A DNA stretch of 64,000 nucleotides from Heterodera schachtii (lineage: Eukaryota > Nematoda > Chromadorea > Rhabditida > Heteroderidae), in contig SIJG01000060.1 of assembly GCA_023374025.1 (NCBI GenBank), forward strand, positions 408,455 to 472,454. Reading direction: 5' to 3'. How positions within the stretch are numbered: position 1 is the first letter of the stretch; every line of letters begins with the position of its first letter. Shown here one piece after another: positions 37,484 to 49,717 of this stretch. The notes beneath the pieces are model-generated. The model worked only from the letters and a program-made list of their open reading frames with translations, made no database searches and was not told the DNA's origin. A program made the translations under genes and the position numbers.

Positions 37484-37615
37484 GTCCGTTGGATATGACA
37501 AAAATAAAATAAAAGTCCCAACTTTTGTTCGAAAGTGTTTTTCCTACTAAATAATAAAGTGAAAATCAACATGAATTTTTTTTCAGGCCTTCGTTTTCCG
37601 ATTTTTTCTCTCCTT

Positions 37616-40600
37616 TCATGCCAATAATTTGCTTTTGCCTTTTTTATCATTTTTCATTTTTAATTCATTTTCTTTAATTAATGGTTCAAATTCCGCTCGA
37701 ATTTCTTTCATTATTTGTTCTTTTAATTGGGCCATTGATCTTTTAAAGAGCAGACAATGTCCACATCTTTTGCATTTGTTTGGTTTTTCGGGATTTATTT
37801 CTGCTTTTTCTTTACACCTTAATTATAAAAAAAAATGTATAAAAATACATTACCTATCTTTTAGGTCAAATTATTTTTAATATTTAAAAATTTGGGGCAA
37901 TAAAAATGAAATTAAAAATTATTTAATTTCTTATTATTTAAATTGTAAATTGAACTGACCAGCAAAGATGGCTGCCATAATGTTCAATATTTTCTTCCCG
38001 ACATAAATAACAAAATTCCATCTTACAAAATTTATTTGCACATTTTATCTAAAAAATAATAATTGAGTCATTAGCAATTCGTACAAAGGCAACACATAAA
38101 AAATAAATTTTTGAAAAATAAAGCCTAGGCCTATGCAGGCCTGAACACCCATGGAAGCCTAGGCCTAGGCAGGCCTGAACACCCAAGGAAGCCTAGACCT
38201 AGGCCTAGGCAGAAGTTTTCATTTTTCGAAAATTAAAAAAAATGTGTACGAGTTTCCTTTGTAAGTTTAAGAAATTTTTCGCCACTTTATTTATTTACCA
38301 TGGCCCATTTGGTCACTACTTGTGAAATTTATATACATATTTTGGAATTTTTGTTGCAAAATTTATTCGTATATTTAATACCTAATAATAATAATATAAT
38401 AATGTAAAATTATAATTTGCTAATTTAGAAAATTTTCACATAGTTACAGCCGTCATCCTTTACAAATTTAATATGGCATTTGGGGCATTTGTCAATGACC
38501 ACGGCGTTCAAACGTTTTTCCCTGAAATTTTAATTTATTAAAAATAAATGAATACAATTTTTTCATATACATTTTTACAATTAAAAATCCCCGAGGCGAT
38601 AAAACAAAATTTTTCATTTTTCATTTTAAAAATTTTCATTTTAATTTTTTTAAATGTTGTCGAAAAATACGCAAAAAATACAGCCCTCCTAAAATAGCCC
38701 CCCCCCCAAACAAAAAATTTTTCCCGAAAACTAGTTCAAATTTCATTAAATCGCGAATTTTTTTTTTTTGAAAATTTAAAGGAATTTACATGAGTTGCTC
38801 AAGACGATTGTGACGCTTGGCGAACTCCAAACATGACAAATTGTCATGCTTTTCCATTTCACATTCACGGCACATTTCGTAATTACATGAAGGGCATTTA
38901 AAATGCTTTTCTTTTTGTTTCTCACTCATGTCGACGGCATAGTCACATTTTGGGCATTTTATTTGTCTAAATTCATTTAATAAGTTGTAAGTTTACCGAT
39001 GCCTAAATTCTTCCAAATAATCTTTAACAATTCTAATAAAAATTTAAAATTTTTTTATTTTTAAATACCAATTTTCAGGCCTTTAAAAAATGGGGACACG
39101 ATTTCCGGGTTTTGCGGATTAATAAAGGAAAAGCCCATTTTTCGTGCATATATTTTTTTAAATTTAATAATTGACCGTTCAATGCATCGAGACTGGGCAA
39201 TACATAGCTCAGAAAACTCTATTAGGCCGTTAATTGATTTAATTGTTTTTTTGTCATTCGAATATTTATGAAGCCGCTTCTTTAGCTCCTCCATTAGGCC
39301 GTTAATTGATTTAGTTGTTTTTTGGTCCTTAGAATTTTCAGTAAGACGTTTCTTTAATATCTCTAAAGTTTATTAAAAACACGATTTGTTAAAATTAAAA
39401 ATCTAAAATTAAGAAAAAAAAACATTTTTAAGTGAGCTAGGCCTCTTCAAAAAATCCCGCCATACCCCATCTGATTGGGTTTTGGCAATTCAGTGCCACA
39501 CAGCTGAGCCCAAGGCCACCGTCAGCGAATGGCATTGTTGAATGTGCCGCCTTTGTGTAATGCCGAAGGCATTCAATGCAAATGGCATGGCATTCTTTAA
39601 AATTTGAAAAATTATTTTCATTTCAGTGAGACAAACAAATAAAATTTTTTATTAATTTAATATACTTTCATCATCTTTTCTCTCATTAACATTTTTATCA
39701 GTTTTTGATGATTGATCATCACAAAAACAGAGTTGATCAATTTTAATGTCATCAAGGCACACATTGCATGCCATTTTTGGACATTCTTCCTCATTTGAAG
39801 TGCCTTAATTAGTGAGTCAATTAACGGATGCTCCCCCCACAATCAAGAGGTATACGAAAACCAAAAAATGTTTGTAAAGCTATAATTTTTAATGTTCCCT
39901 TGAAAAAAATGGACAATTCTGTGGGGGGAAAAATTTTTAGTTTTTCAAATCCAAAAACGAATGAAAATTTTAAAATTTTTAATGCGAAAATAAAACAAAT
40001 TTTGTCTGACGAATGATGAAAACGAAAAGACGAAAATATTCCAAAAGGCCGAAATCGACGAAAACGAAAAAATAAATTTCGCACACCCCTACCTAAAAAT
40101 TGATTAAATTTATTAAAATTGTCTAAAATAGAAATTTTATAAAAAAATTTTTGGTTTTCATTCTTTTTAATTTTCACCATCACCGGACACATCTTTGCTT
40201 TTAGAACTGCTTCCAGAAAGACCTGTAAACAATAATTTTAAGCTTTCGATTATGAATTCACGTTAATCTAATTTTGAAACTTTAAATATGATATTTATAA
40301 TAAAATTATTTTTGTTTTTTGTTATTTATATATTTAATTGCATTTTATTTACATAGCAATTTTGAAAGCGGTTTTTTCGCAACATTTTGCTGAATTAGCA
40401 CAACGAATGCAACAAATGCCGGAATAAAAAGACAATTAAAATTCTTCATAATAATTAATAAGACGTAAAAGAAGTCGTAAAAATTATAATTTTGAATAAA
40501 TGGAATTAAATGAATTGGATATGAATAATAATTGAGGCAAAAAATAAAAATTGAAAAAGCACTTAAATTAACTTCAAAAATTTTGAGTCGGCGAAAAATG

Positions 40601-40671
40601 GGCATAAAAATGATCAGAAGATCAATTGGTCCATTCCTTAATAACCTCCAAAATAGCCGATCATTTCTCAA
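37616..40671 (-). CDS. Ariadne-like RBR E3 ubiquitin ligase, complete copy
   Basis: Exons (minus): ~40671-40355 with several hydrophobic, membrane-type segments (PAFVAFVVLIQQN), 40222-40178, 39803-39666, 39594-39466, 39362-39069, a short one near 39037-38998, 38966-38790, 38521-38440, 38048-37960 and 37817-37616. RING1 has CNVCLDD, CFC, CHAICIEC and CVALNC. The IBR has CPKCDY, CPSCNYEMCREC and a final H...C. RING2 has KCPKCHIKF then DDGCNYV, followed by KCANKFCKMEFCYLC and HYGSHLC. The Cys in DDGCN matches the position of the RBR catalytic cysteine, which takes ubiquitin from E2 before passing it to substrate. A second CKRCGHC motif and a charged helix end the protein. A repeated LKKRL...KSINGL unit lies after RING1. 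The short exon before the IBR does not join in phase from the left as I read it, and the true start codon is uncertain. Confidence 0.75.
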
Positions 40672-41776
40672 AAATTCATCATAAAGTAATAAAATAATAA
40701 AACGTAAAAAAGATTCGTAAAAAATATAATTTTGAATAAATGGAATCTAACGAATTGGATATGAATATTGATGCTAAATCCAAAAAATCTAATGATACAT
40801 TCAGAATGTGACTTTGACGTATGAGAAATTGCAAATTTTGTAATAATATGTATAAAAAAGGACAAAATTTGATAAAATATTTACAAAAAAAATATATGTA
40901 ATTTTAATAGCAAATTTCTTTGACAACAATGTTTAAAAAAATAAGTGCCATCAAAAAATTTTCAAAAAGAAGCACCTTTGCCAAATAAGTATTGAGATAA
41001 ATAATTTTAAAACCAAAAATACTTCAAAATAGGTTTTTTCAAAAAATTTTTTTAGGCATTTTAAGTTCTAAAAAAACCAAAACCTAAAATAATTTTTCAT
41101 TTCTTAGGGTTGTATTTTTGAAAATTTTAGAGTCGATTCTTAGGAGTATTTCTGAAATTTTTGGGGGCACGATTCATATGGGATTTATTTATTTATTTTT
41201 TTGCATTTTTGTTTAATAAATTTGGACAGAACGCCAAAATAGGTCAAAAAATGGGTTAAGTTAAAAATGCGTATTCATATGAAGAAAAAAAATTCGTAAA
41301 AATTTTTTCCCATTTTTTCTATTAAACTTCGGCCAATATCAGCTGAATATTTGGCAAAGGATGGGATAGAAAATCAATTTATTAATGAAATTTAAAATTT
41401 TATAATAATAATTCTATGGAATTATTGACATTTTGAAAATTTTTGTGGTGCCGGGTCGTTACTCAAAACCAATCAAAATGGGCGTTACTCAAAAAACCAT
41501 CAAAATAAAAATTTTTGACAGAAAATTATTCATAACATCGCCCAAAATGAATCAAACTTTGTAATCTTGATATTTTTCGATAGCCCTAAATGTTTTTTTC
41601 TATTATCCTGCAAAATTTCAAAAATTTCATTAAGTTTCAAATAAGTTATGTATGACCTGAGAATCTCAAAAAAGCAAGTTTTCTTGAACATTTTGGTCAT
41701 ACCTTTCTTTAAATTTAACGAAACTTTTTGAAATTTTTGTACGATAATATAAAATAATTAGGGCTATCGAAAGATA
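38110..41776. repeat. Segmental duplication, copy 1 (~3.7 kb)
   Basis: Near-identical to 42018-45673 in direct orientation. Only scattered substitutions and homopolymer differences separate them, for example a C run of 9 versus 11 near 38698 and 42603. The duplicated unit starts at a tandem AGGCCTGAACACCCA repeat and ends inside a foldback remnant. It carries most of the RBR gene but not its last two exons. High identity, including introns, suggests a recent event or an uncollapsed assembly duplicate. Confidence 0.9.
38120..38215. repeat. Short tandem repeat at duplication border
   Basis: AGGCCTGAACACCC with GGAAGCCTAGGCCTAGGC occurs as two to three direct units (also at 42036-42116). It sits exactly at the left border of the 3.7 kb duplication, in an intron of the RBR gene. 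A GCCTAGGCCTAG relative occurs near 2331. Confidence 0.75.
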
Positions 41777-41850
41777 TTAAGAATTAAAAGTATGGTTGCT
41801 TTTGAGCAAAGTTATATCAAAAAATTGCGCCGCTGGACTTAGTTAGGCTT
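41440..41850. mobile_element. Decayed foldback element, copy G1
   Basis: The left arm starts with a doubled motif (CGTTACTCAAAACCAATCAA and CGTTACTCAAAAAACCATCA). It then has TAATCTTGATATTTTTCGAT with AGCCCTAAATG. The right side reads AATTAGGGCTATCGAAAGAT. The terminal part of the right arm is poorly conserved and no target duplication was found. A partial copy is at 45350-45673, cut at the border of the segmental duplication. Confidence 0.6.
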
Positions 41851-42017
41851 GCTAGCAAAAAATTGGAAATTTTCCTTGAATTTGTGCAAATATAATTTTC
41901 AGAATATAGAAATTGGCTTTTTTCTTAAAATAAAATATATGTTTTTGATTTCAATTTAAAAAAAATCTATGGAAACAGTTCAATTTTTATTGAATTGCCA
42001 CAGAATAAAAAGAATAA

Positions 42018-45000
42018 TTTTTGAAAAATAGGAAACTATGCAGGCCTGAACACCCATGGAAGCCTAGGCCTAGGCAGGCCTGAACACCCAAGGAAGCCTA
42101 GACCTAGGCCTAGGCAGAAGTTTTCATTTTTCGAAAATTAAAAAAAATGTGTACGAGTTTCCTTTGTAAGTTTAAGAAATTTTTCGCCACTTTATTTATT
42201 TACCATGGCCCATTTGGTCACTACTTGTGAAATTTATATACATATTTTGGAATTTTTGTTGCAAAATTTATTCGTATATTTAATACCTAATAATAATAAT
42301 ATAATAATATAAAATTATAATTTGCTAATTTAGAAAATTTTCACATAGTTACAGCCGTCATCCTTTACAAATTTAATATGGCATTTGGGGCATTTGTCAA
42401 TGGCAACGTCGTTCAAACGTTTTTCCCTGAAATTTTAATTTATTAAAAATAAATGAATACGATTTTTTCATATACATTTTTACAATTAAAAATCCCCGAG
42501 GCGATAAAACAAAATTTTTCATTTTTCATTTTAAAAATTTTCATTTTAATTTTTTTAAATGTTGTCGAAAAATAAACAAAAAATACAGCCCTCTTAAAAT
42601 AGCCCCCCCCCCCAAACAAAAAATTTTTCCCGAAAACTAGTTCAAATTTCATTAAATCGCGAATTTTTTTTTTTTTGAAAATTTAAAGGAATTCACATGA
42701 GTTGCTCAAGACGATTGTGACGCTTGGCGAACTCCAAACATGACAAATTGTCATGCTTTTCCATTTCACATTCACGGCACATTTCGTAATTACATGAAGG
42801 GCATTTAAAATGCTTTTCTTTTTGTTTCTCACTCATGTCGACGGCATAGTCACATTTTGGGCATTTTATTTGTCTAAATTCATTTAATAAGTTGTAAGTT
42901 TACCGATGCCTAAATTCTTCCAAATAATCTTTAACAATTCTAATAAAAATTTAAAATTTTTTTATTTTTAAATACCAATTTTCAGGCCTTTAAAAAATGG
43001 GGATACGATTTCCGGGTTTTGCGGATTAATAAAGGAAAAGCCCATTTTTCGTGCATATATTTTTTTAAATTTAATAATTGACCGTTCAATGCATCGAGAC
43101 TGGGCAATACATAGCTCAGAAAACTCTATTAGGCCGTTAATTGATTTAATTGTTTTTTTGTCATTCGAATATTTATGAAGCCGCTTCTTTAGCTCCTCCA
43201 TTAGGCCGTTAATTGATTTAGTTGTTTTTTGGTCCTTAGAATTTTCAGTAAGACGTTTCTTTAATATCTCTAAAGTTTATTAAAAACACGATTTGTTAAA
43301 ATTAAAAATCTAAAATTAAGAAAAAAAAACATTTTTAAGTGAGCTAGGCCTCTTCAAAAAATCCCGCCATACCCCATCTGATTGGGTTTTGGCAATTCAG
43401 TGCCACACAGCTGAGCCCAAGGCCACCGTCAGCGAATGGCATTGTTGAATGTGCCGCCTTTGTGTAATGCCGAAGGCATTCAATGCAAATGGCATGGCAT
43501 TCTTTAAAATTTGAAAAATTATTTTCATTTCAGTGAGACAAACAAATAAAATTTTTTTATTAATTTAATATACTTTCATCATCTTTTCTCTCATTAACAT
43601 TTTTATCAGTTTTTGATGATTGATCATCACAGAAACAGAGCTGATCAATTTTAATGTCATCAAGGCACACATTGCATGCCATTTTTGGACATTCTTCCTC
43701 ATTTGAAGTGCCTTAATTAGTGAGTCAATTAACGGATGCTCCCCCCACAATCAAGGGGTATACGAAAACCAAAAAATGTTTGTAAAGCTATAATTTTTAA
43801 TGTTCCCTTGAAAAAAATGGACAATTCTGTGGGGGGAAAATTTTTAGTTTTTCAAATCCGAAAACGAATGAAAATTTTAAAATTTTTAATGCGAAAATAA
43901 AACAAATTTTGTCTGACGAATGATGAAAACGAAAAGACGAAAATATTCCAAAAGGCCGAAATCGACGAAAACGAAAAAATAAATTTCGCACACCCCTACC
44001 TAAAAATTGATTAAATTTATTAAAATTGTCTAAAATAGAAATTTATAAAAAAATTTTTGGTTTTCATTCTTTTTAATTTTCACCATCACCGGACACATCT
44101 TTGCTTTTAGAACTGCTTCCAGAAAGACCTGTAAACAATAATTTTAAGCTTTCGATTATGAATTCACGTTAATCTAATTTTGAAACTTTAAATATGATAT
44201 TTATAATAAAATTATTTTTGTTTTTTGTTATTTATATATTTAATTGCATTTTATTTACATAGCAATTTTGAAAGCGGTTTTTTCGCAACATTTTGCTGAA
44301 TTAGCACAACGAATGCAACAAATGCCGGAATAAAAAGACAATTAAAATTCTTCATAATAATTAATAAGACGTAAAAGAAGTCGTAAAAATTATAATTTTG
44401 AATAAATGGAATTAAATGAATTGGATATGAATAATAATTGAGGCAAAAAATAAAAATTGAAAAAGCACTTAAATTAACTTCAAAAATTTTGAGTCGGCGA
44501 AAAATGGGCATAAAAATGATCAGAAGATCAATTGGTCCATTCCTTAATAACCTCCAAAATAGCCGATCATTTCTCAAAAATTCATCATAAAGTAATAAAA
44601 TAATAAAACGTAAAAAAGATTCGTAAAAAATATAATTTTGAATAAATGGAATCTAACGAATTGGATATGAATATTGATGCTAAATCCAAAAAATCTAATG
44701 ATACATTCAGAATGTGACTTTGACGTATGAGAAATTGCAAATTTTGTAATAATATGTATAAAAAAGGACAAAATTTGATAAAATATTTACAAAAAAAATA
44801 TATGTAATTTTAATAGCAAATTTCTTTGACAACAATGTTTAAAAAAATAAGTGCCATCAAAAAATTTTCAAAAAGAAGCACCTTTGCCAAATAAGTATTG
44901 AGATAAATAATTTTAAAACCAAAAATTCTTCAAAATAGGTTTTTTCAAAAATTTTTTTAGGCATTTTAAGTTCTAAAAAAACCAAAACCTAAAATAATTT

Positions 45001-45673
45001 TTCATTTCTTAGGGTTGTATTTTTGAAAATTTTAGAGTCGATTCTTAGGAGTATTTCTTAAATTTTAGGGGGCTCGATTCATATGGGATTTATTTATTTA
45101 TTTTTTTTTGCATTTTTGTTTAATAAATTTGGACAGAACGCCAAAATAGGTCAAAAAATGGGTTAAGTTAAAAATGCGCATTCTATGAAGAAAAAAAATT
45201 CGTAAAAATCTTTTCCCATTTTTTCTATTAAACTTCGGCCAACATCAGCTGAATATTTGGCAAAGGATGGGATAGAAATCAATTTATTAATGAAATTTAA
45301 AGTTTTATAATAATAATTCTATGGAATTATTGACATTTTGAAAATTTTTGTGGTGCCGGGTCATTACTCAAACCAATCAAAATGGGCGTTACTCAAAAAA
45401 CCATCAAAATAAAAATTTTTGACAGAAAATTATTCATAACATCGCCCAAAATGAATCAAACTTTGTAATCTTGATATTTTTCGATAGCCCTAAATGTTTT
45501 TTTCTATTATCCTGCAAAATTTCAAAAAATTCATTAAGTTTCAAATAAGTTATGTATGACCTGAGAATCTCAAAAAAGCAAGTTTTCTTGAACATTTTTG
45601 GTCATACCTTTCTTTAAATTTAACAAAAATTTTTGAAATTTTTGTACGATAATATAGAACAATTAGGGCTACC
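42018..45673. repeat. Segmental duplication, copy 2 (~3.7 kb)
   Basis: Direct repeat of 38110-41776. Its right end breaks in the middle of the foldback remnant (AATTAGGGCTACCCAGCTG), and the sequence beyond 45673 is unrelated AT-rich DNA. The left end follows AATAGGAAACTATGCAGG. Confidence 0.9.
42345..44577 (-). pseudogene. RBR E3 ligase, truncated copy
   Basis: The same exons as 37616-40671 from the hydrophobic N-terminal exon (44577-44262) through RING1 (43711-43574 and about 43502-43374), the helical exon (43269-42976), the IBR (about 42873-42697) and the first half of RING2 (42426-42345, with the DDGCNYV cysteine). The exon with the remaining RING2 zinc ligands and the C-terminal exon are outside the duplicated segment, so no complete RING2 can be made unless transcription runs on into the downstream copy. 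It has a few replacements, for example NDVAIDKCPKC for NAVVIDKCPKC. It is transcribed in the same direction and lies upstream of the complete copy. Confidence 0.75.
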
Positions 45674-46813
45674 CAGCTGTATTTTTTTGGATGACAAAAC
45701 ATAAATAATTGTAAATATGTTTTAATGTATATACATACAAAAAATTTATTACGTATAACATATTTTTTATAAATATTATATTCTGATTTAGTAATACATT
45801 GATTATTAATAAGGCTGTGACATTTAAAAGAAATTTTTTAGCATAAAAAACACTTTTATCACTGATGAGACTGAAATGGAAAGTGAAAATTTACAAAAAA
45901 ATTTTTCCATTTTATTAGTTGATCAAATAAAATTTTGCAGTTAGAATATTCTTGGAATTTTGATGGCCAACATTTATGCACTTTCTTAGAATTAATCGGC
46001 AAAAAAATTTTTATGGAAAAAACAGAAAATAAAATAATATTAATAATAAAGCGAACATCAACTTATGGGTGGAAAGTAATTAAAAATAAAAATTAACAAT
46101 TAAATAATTAATTAGTTTATCAATTGATTTAATTAAAATGGTTTATTTTTTGGAAAAAAATTCTTACGAAAGGGTGAAATAGGCAAGATGCCATAAAAAT
46201 GACCTAAATAGGCTTAAAATTATCTTTTTTTATTTAAAAATTAATTTCTATGATCTCATTTTTGAAAAAATATATTTTGAAAAAATTTCTTTTACATTTT
46301 TCACAAGAAATTTTTTATAAATTCTCAAAAATTCGCATAATATGTAAAAAAATAAATACACCCCTAAAGATGGAAATTTTTAGGAAAATACGCCCATAAA
46401 ATCAAAAAATTTTGGAAAAATTAAAAATTGTGCAAAAAAATTTCATTAGCAACATTCGCTTATGATTTTTTTACAAAAAAAATACTAATTTTTGCAATTT
46501 TTTTTATCTAAACTTCAATCTTTTCCAGTAAATAAAAAATATATTTTCTCAATTTGGAATTCTATAATTCATGAATTAAAATGGGTTTTTTCCTTCTTGA
46601 CATAAAAATTGTTGTTTTATGAATTTTTTAAAAATTCAAACCAGTTTTCAGAATTTTTTGTCCATATTTTTGAGTTTTTTTTTTGTCTATATTTCAGCGT
46701 TTTTATCCATATTTCGTCCATATTTTGGGGTTTTTCGTCCATATTTTGAATTTTTTTTTTTGTCCATATAAATCCGGGCCCTAGTGATGAGAGATTTGCG
46801 GCGCATACACACT
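45674..46813. other. Gene-free AT-rich interval
   Basis: Very AT-rich sequence with no exon-like open frame. A decayed MITE-like stretch near 46150-46760 contains AATACACCCCTAAAGATGG and repeated TTTTTGTCCATATTT phrases, probably the remains of one or more elements with no recognisable ends. Confidence 0.5.
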
Positions 46814-46966
46814 CAAGGGCGTAGCCAGACCTTGGCTTCAGGGGGAGGGGCTGAAGTCAAAAATTCGATTTTTAGGGATGTATTTTTCTTTTTTCATTCG
46901 ATTTTTAGTTGGGTTTCGGGGGGGGGGGCTTTAGCCCCTCAGCCCCCCCCCCTGGCTACGCCCTTG
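46814..46966. mobile_element. Small hAT-like MITE
   Basis: The ends CAAGGGCGTAGCCAG and CTGGCTACGCCCTTG are nearly the same as those of the element at 25813. Flanks TACACACT (46806-46813) and GACACACT (46967-46974) match 7 of 8. The 153-bp interior has CGATTTTTAGGGATGTATTT, a variant of the shared AAATACACCCCTAA module. Confidence 0.8.
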
Positions 46967-47514
46967 GACACACTTGCGGCGCAGAATTAAATGACCAGTG
47001 AAGTCATTTGGACCGAACCGGACACTTGGACTGTGGACATTAAGACCATAAACGACGGTTTTTCAATTTTCCATTTTTGTCCAAATGTCCACTGCCAAAA
47101 AAACACTCTGCAAAATTTCAAAAATTTTAAATAAGTTTTCTAATCACTTTTTCATAATTTGGTTTGCCCCAGTATTTGAAAAATGCTTTTTTTCCCCGTT
47201 GAATATGTGCATTTTTGAATCGTAATTCTAATTTCCAAAAAAGGGCAAAAAGAACCTTCTCTTTTTTGGCCATTATTATCTAAATTAGCTTTACAGACTT
47301 ATACCAGCAGGGCTTCGATCGAAATATTTTTTTTTTCAAAATAAGAACATCAAGGCCAAAAAATAAGATTTTAAGGTCAAAAACAAGGACATTTTGCAAA
47401 ATTGCTTTAGGTCGCTTGGGTAACAATTTAATCAATTAATACAGTATCAAATATCGTTATAATTTGCGTTCGCGCTTTCTTCTAAAAACTTTTGGGGAAC
47501 GGGGGGGGGGGGGG

Positions 47515-48330
47515 GGGGTCCGGCGGTGCCGATAGGCGGCGCCGGGGCGTGCCCCGAGATTTGCGGTCCGACTTTTGCGGCCGCGACATTTGCGGCCCGA
47601 CATTTGCGGCCCCAGCCAAAAAACGACATTTGCGGCCCATTTCTTAAGGGCTATTTTCGGACATTTGCGGCCCGACATTTGCGGTCACAGCCAAAATATG
47701 ATCAACACCACTCTTTTTTCTCTTCAAATTTACTCCGAGCTTTCAATCTAGTAATTCTTTTTCAAAAACTGGGCTTGTTCAAAACCCATCAGAGCTGGAA
47801 AGTTGCTTGTCAGTGTACCAACGCTTACAGAGGCCAAGATAGTATATATCAGAGATTTCCTAGCACTTCGTAGCACAAAATAAATTTTTAATCTATCTGA
47901 TACTTTCCATAGTTTTTTCTTTGTATTTTTCAGTTCGCTTCTTGATCCAATTCAAAAGGGCGGGATTTGTTTGGCTGATATTCTTTTCCTCCTCTACTGG
48001 GGTGGTGGTTAGGAAATTTTTACTAATTTGAATCGGCTTATCAGAAAGAGCATAAAAATTTGCTTATTCTATGGATAAGAATTTTCTGAGGTTTATATTT
48101 TGGTTGGGATCGAAAAAGTTGGACCGCTAATGTCGTTTTTGGCCGGGGGCCGCAAATGTCGGGCCGCAAATGTCCGAGGCGCAAATGTCGGGCCGCAAAT
48201 GTCCGAGGCGCAAATGTCGGGCCGCAAATGTCCGAGGCGCAAATGTCGGGCCGCAAATGTCCGAGGCGCAAATGTCGGGCCGCAAATGTCCGAGGCGCAA
48301 ATATCAGGGCACCGCGCCGGGGAAAATTTT
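47515..48330. mobile_element. Foldback-like element with 29-bp tandem repeats in its arms
   Basis: The left arm (47540-47700) carries GACATTTGCGGCCC motifs. The right arm (48146-48303) carries the inverse as about five copies of a 29-bp unit, GGGCCGCAAATGTCCGAGGC then GCAAATGTC. The inner borders also pair (CAGCCAAAATATGATC with a TATATTTTGGTTGGGATC), as do the outer GCGCCGGGG ends. The middle has no clear gene. No target duplication was identified. Because 29 is not a multiple of three, the repeats give long open frames in several registers that should not be read as genes. Confidence 0.65.
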
Positions 48331-48514
48331 CGAAAATTTGAGTGCAATTTGTTAACAGATTTTGTCCAAAAATTGTCTAAGTTTAATGGTTCTGAGACAA
48401 TTTTGAAGAAAATGTTCAAAAATGAAAAAAATTTTTGCGTCAATTAAAAAAATTCTCGGCAAGATATTAATCAATATGAATGATTAAGAAATCAGAACAA
48501 AATTGGGTCACTAC

Positions 48515-49058
48515 TAGAGACCGGCGCGGGATTTTGCGGGGTCCAAGTCCGCAATCCCGCATTTTTTGAAAAATTCAAAGACAGAATGCCAAATATTTTC
48601 CGAATAAATTTACAATAATGGCCATTAAAGTTAAACACATTTTTTCGCAAATTTCATCCAAATTTGTGAAAATTTTCCCGGCTGCCTTAGGCACCGCCGG
48701 ACCTGCCTCTACCTTATGAAAAATGGCCAAAATCGCAAAATTATGCCAATTTTTGGTCAAATTCTGTTAACAAATTGCACTCAAATTTTCAAAATTTCCC
48801 CCGGTGGCGCCTATCAGCATTGCCGGACCCTCCCTACGCGTAAAAAGTTTTTTTAAAAAGCGTGCCGCAAAATGACTTAAAAAGCACGCAAAATCGTCAA
48901 ATTTATTGAATGATCCCAAAATCCCGCAATCCCGCGCGGGGTCCTGTAAATTTTTGATGCGGGATTTGCGGGATCAATCCCGCGGGGTCCCGTCCCGCAA
49001 AATTTTGAATTCCAATCCCGCAGCGGGAGGATCCGCAAATTTGAAATTCCGGTCTCTA
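48515..49058. mobile_element. hAT-like MITE, 544 bp
   Basis: Inverted ends TAGAGACCGG and CCGGTCTCTA with perfect 8-bp repeats GTCACTAC (48507-48514 and 49059-49066). The interior has CGGGATTTGCGGG-type phrases near both ends and, in the centre, two inverted GGCACCGCCGG-like palindromes. One end of the central part matches, in reverse, the right flank of the element at 47515 (TTTGAGTGCAATTTGTTAAC). Confidence 0.85.
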
Positions 49059-49717
49059 GTCACTACCCCCCAAAATCTGAACATTTCTTAGAAATAAAAA
49101 CATTTTAATTTTCTAAGATTTGGACCCTCCAAATCAGAACATTTCTTAGAAATAAGAACAAATCGAAGCCCTGAACTATACACTCTCTCAATCAGACAAT
49201 AAATTGTAAAAATTTTTAATGTAAAATATATTTTAGCTTTTTAATGCTTATAATTTATGGGACTAAGAAATCGATTTGCTTATTCAAATGTTATTCACAA
49301 AATGACTCGTTAAGCAAATGCAAATTAACATGTAAATTTATTGTAAATATTTCTTATATTATAATAAAATATGTAATAAATGTAGAATTTGTATAATATT
49401 AAAAAATATTAAAAATATTTTTTAATTCCAATCTTATGAATCTTTAAATTTTTCAGATTTTTCAGCTAAAAGCATTTAAAAGCCCAAAATTGCCGTTAGA
49501 GGTATGCATGTTATAACTTATTTTCTGGTTATTCTTTGAGACCGGACAACAAGCGTCTGCTGCTGAGGGATCACGACCAAAAAATCCCAGTCGCGATCAA
49601 TCCCAAAGATTTTTGGGAAATCGATCGGCAATGATCCCCAGCCGGGGGGCCCGTCCAAATCCCGACCCCGTTCTTGGAAAAAAAATCGGGAGGGACCCCG
49701 ACGAAATCTCGATTAAT

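Noticed and set aside
48093..48447. Several overlapping open frames on both strands around 48.1-48.4 kb rich in Arg, Cys, Pro and Ala
   Set aside because: They are produced by the 29-bp tandem repeat, which has no stop in any register and cycles through frames; there is no splice context or non-repeat homologue.
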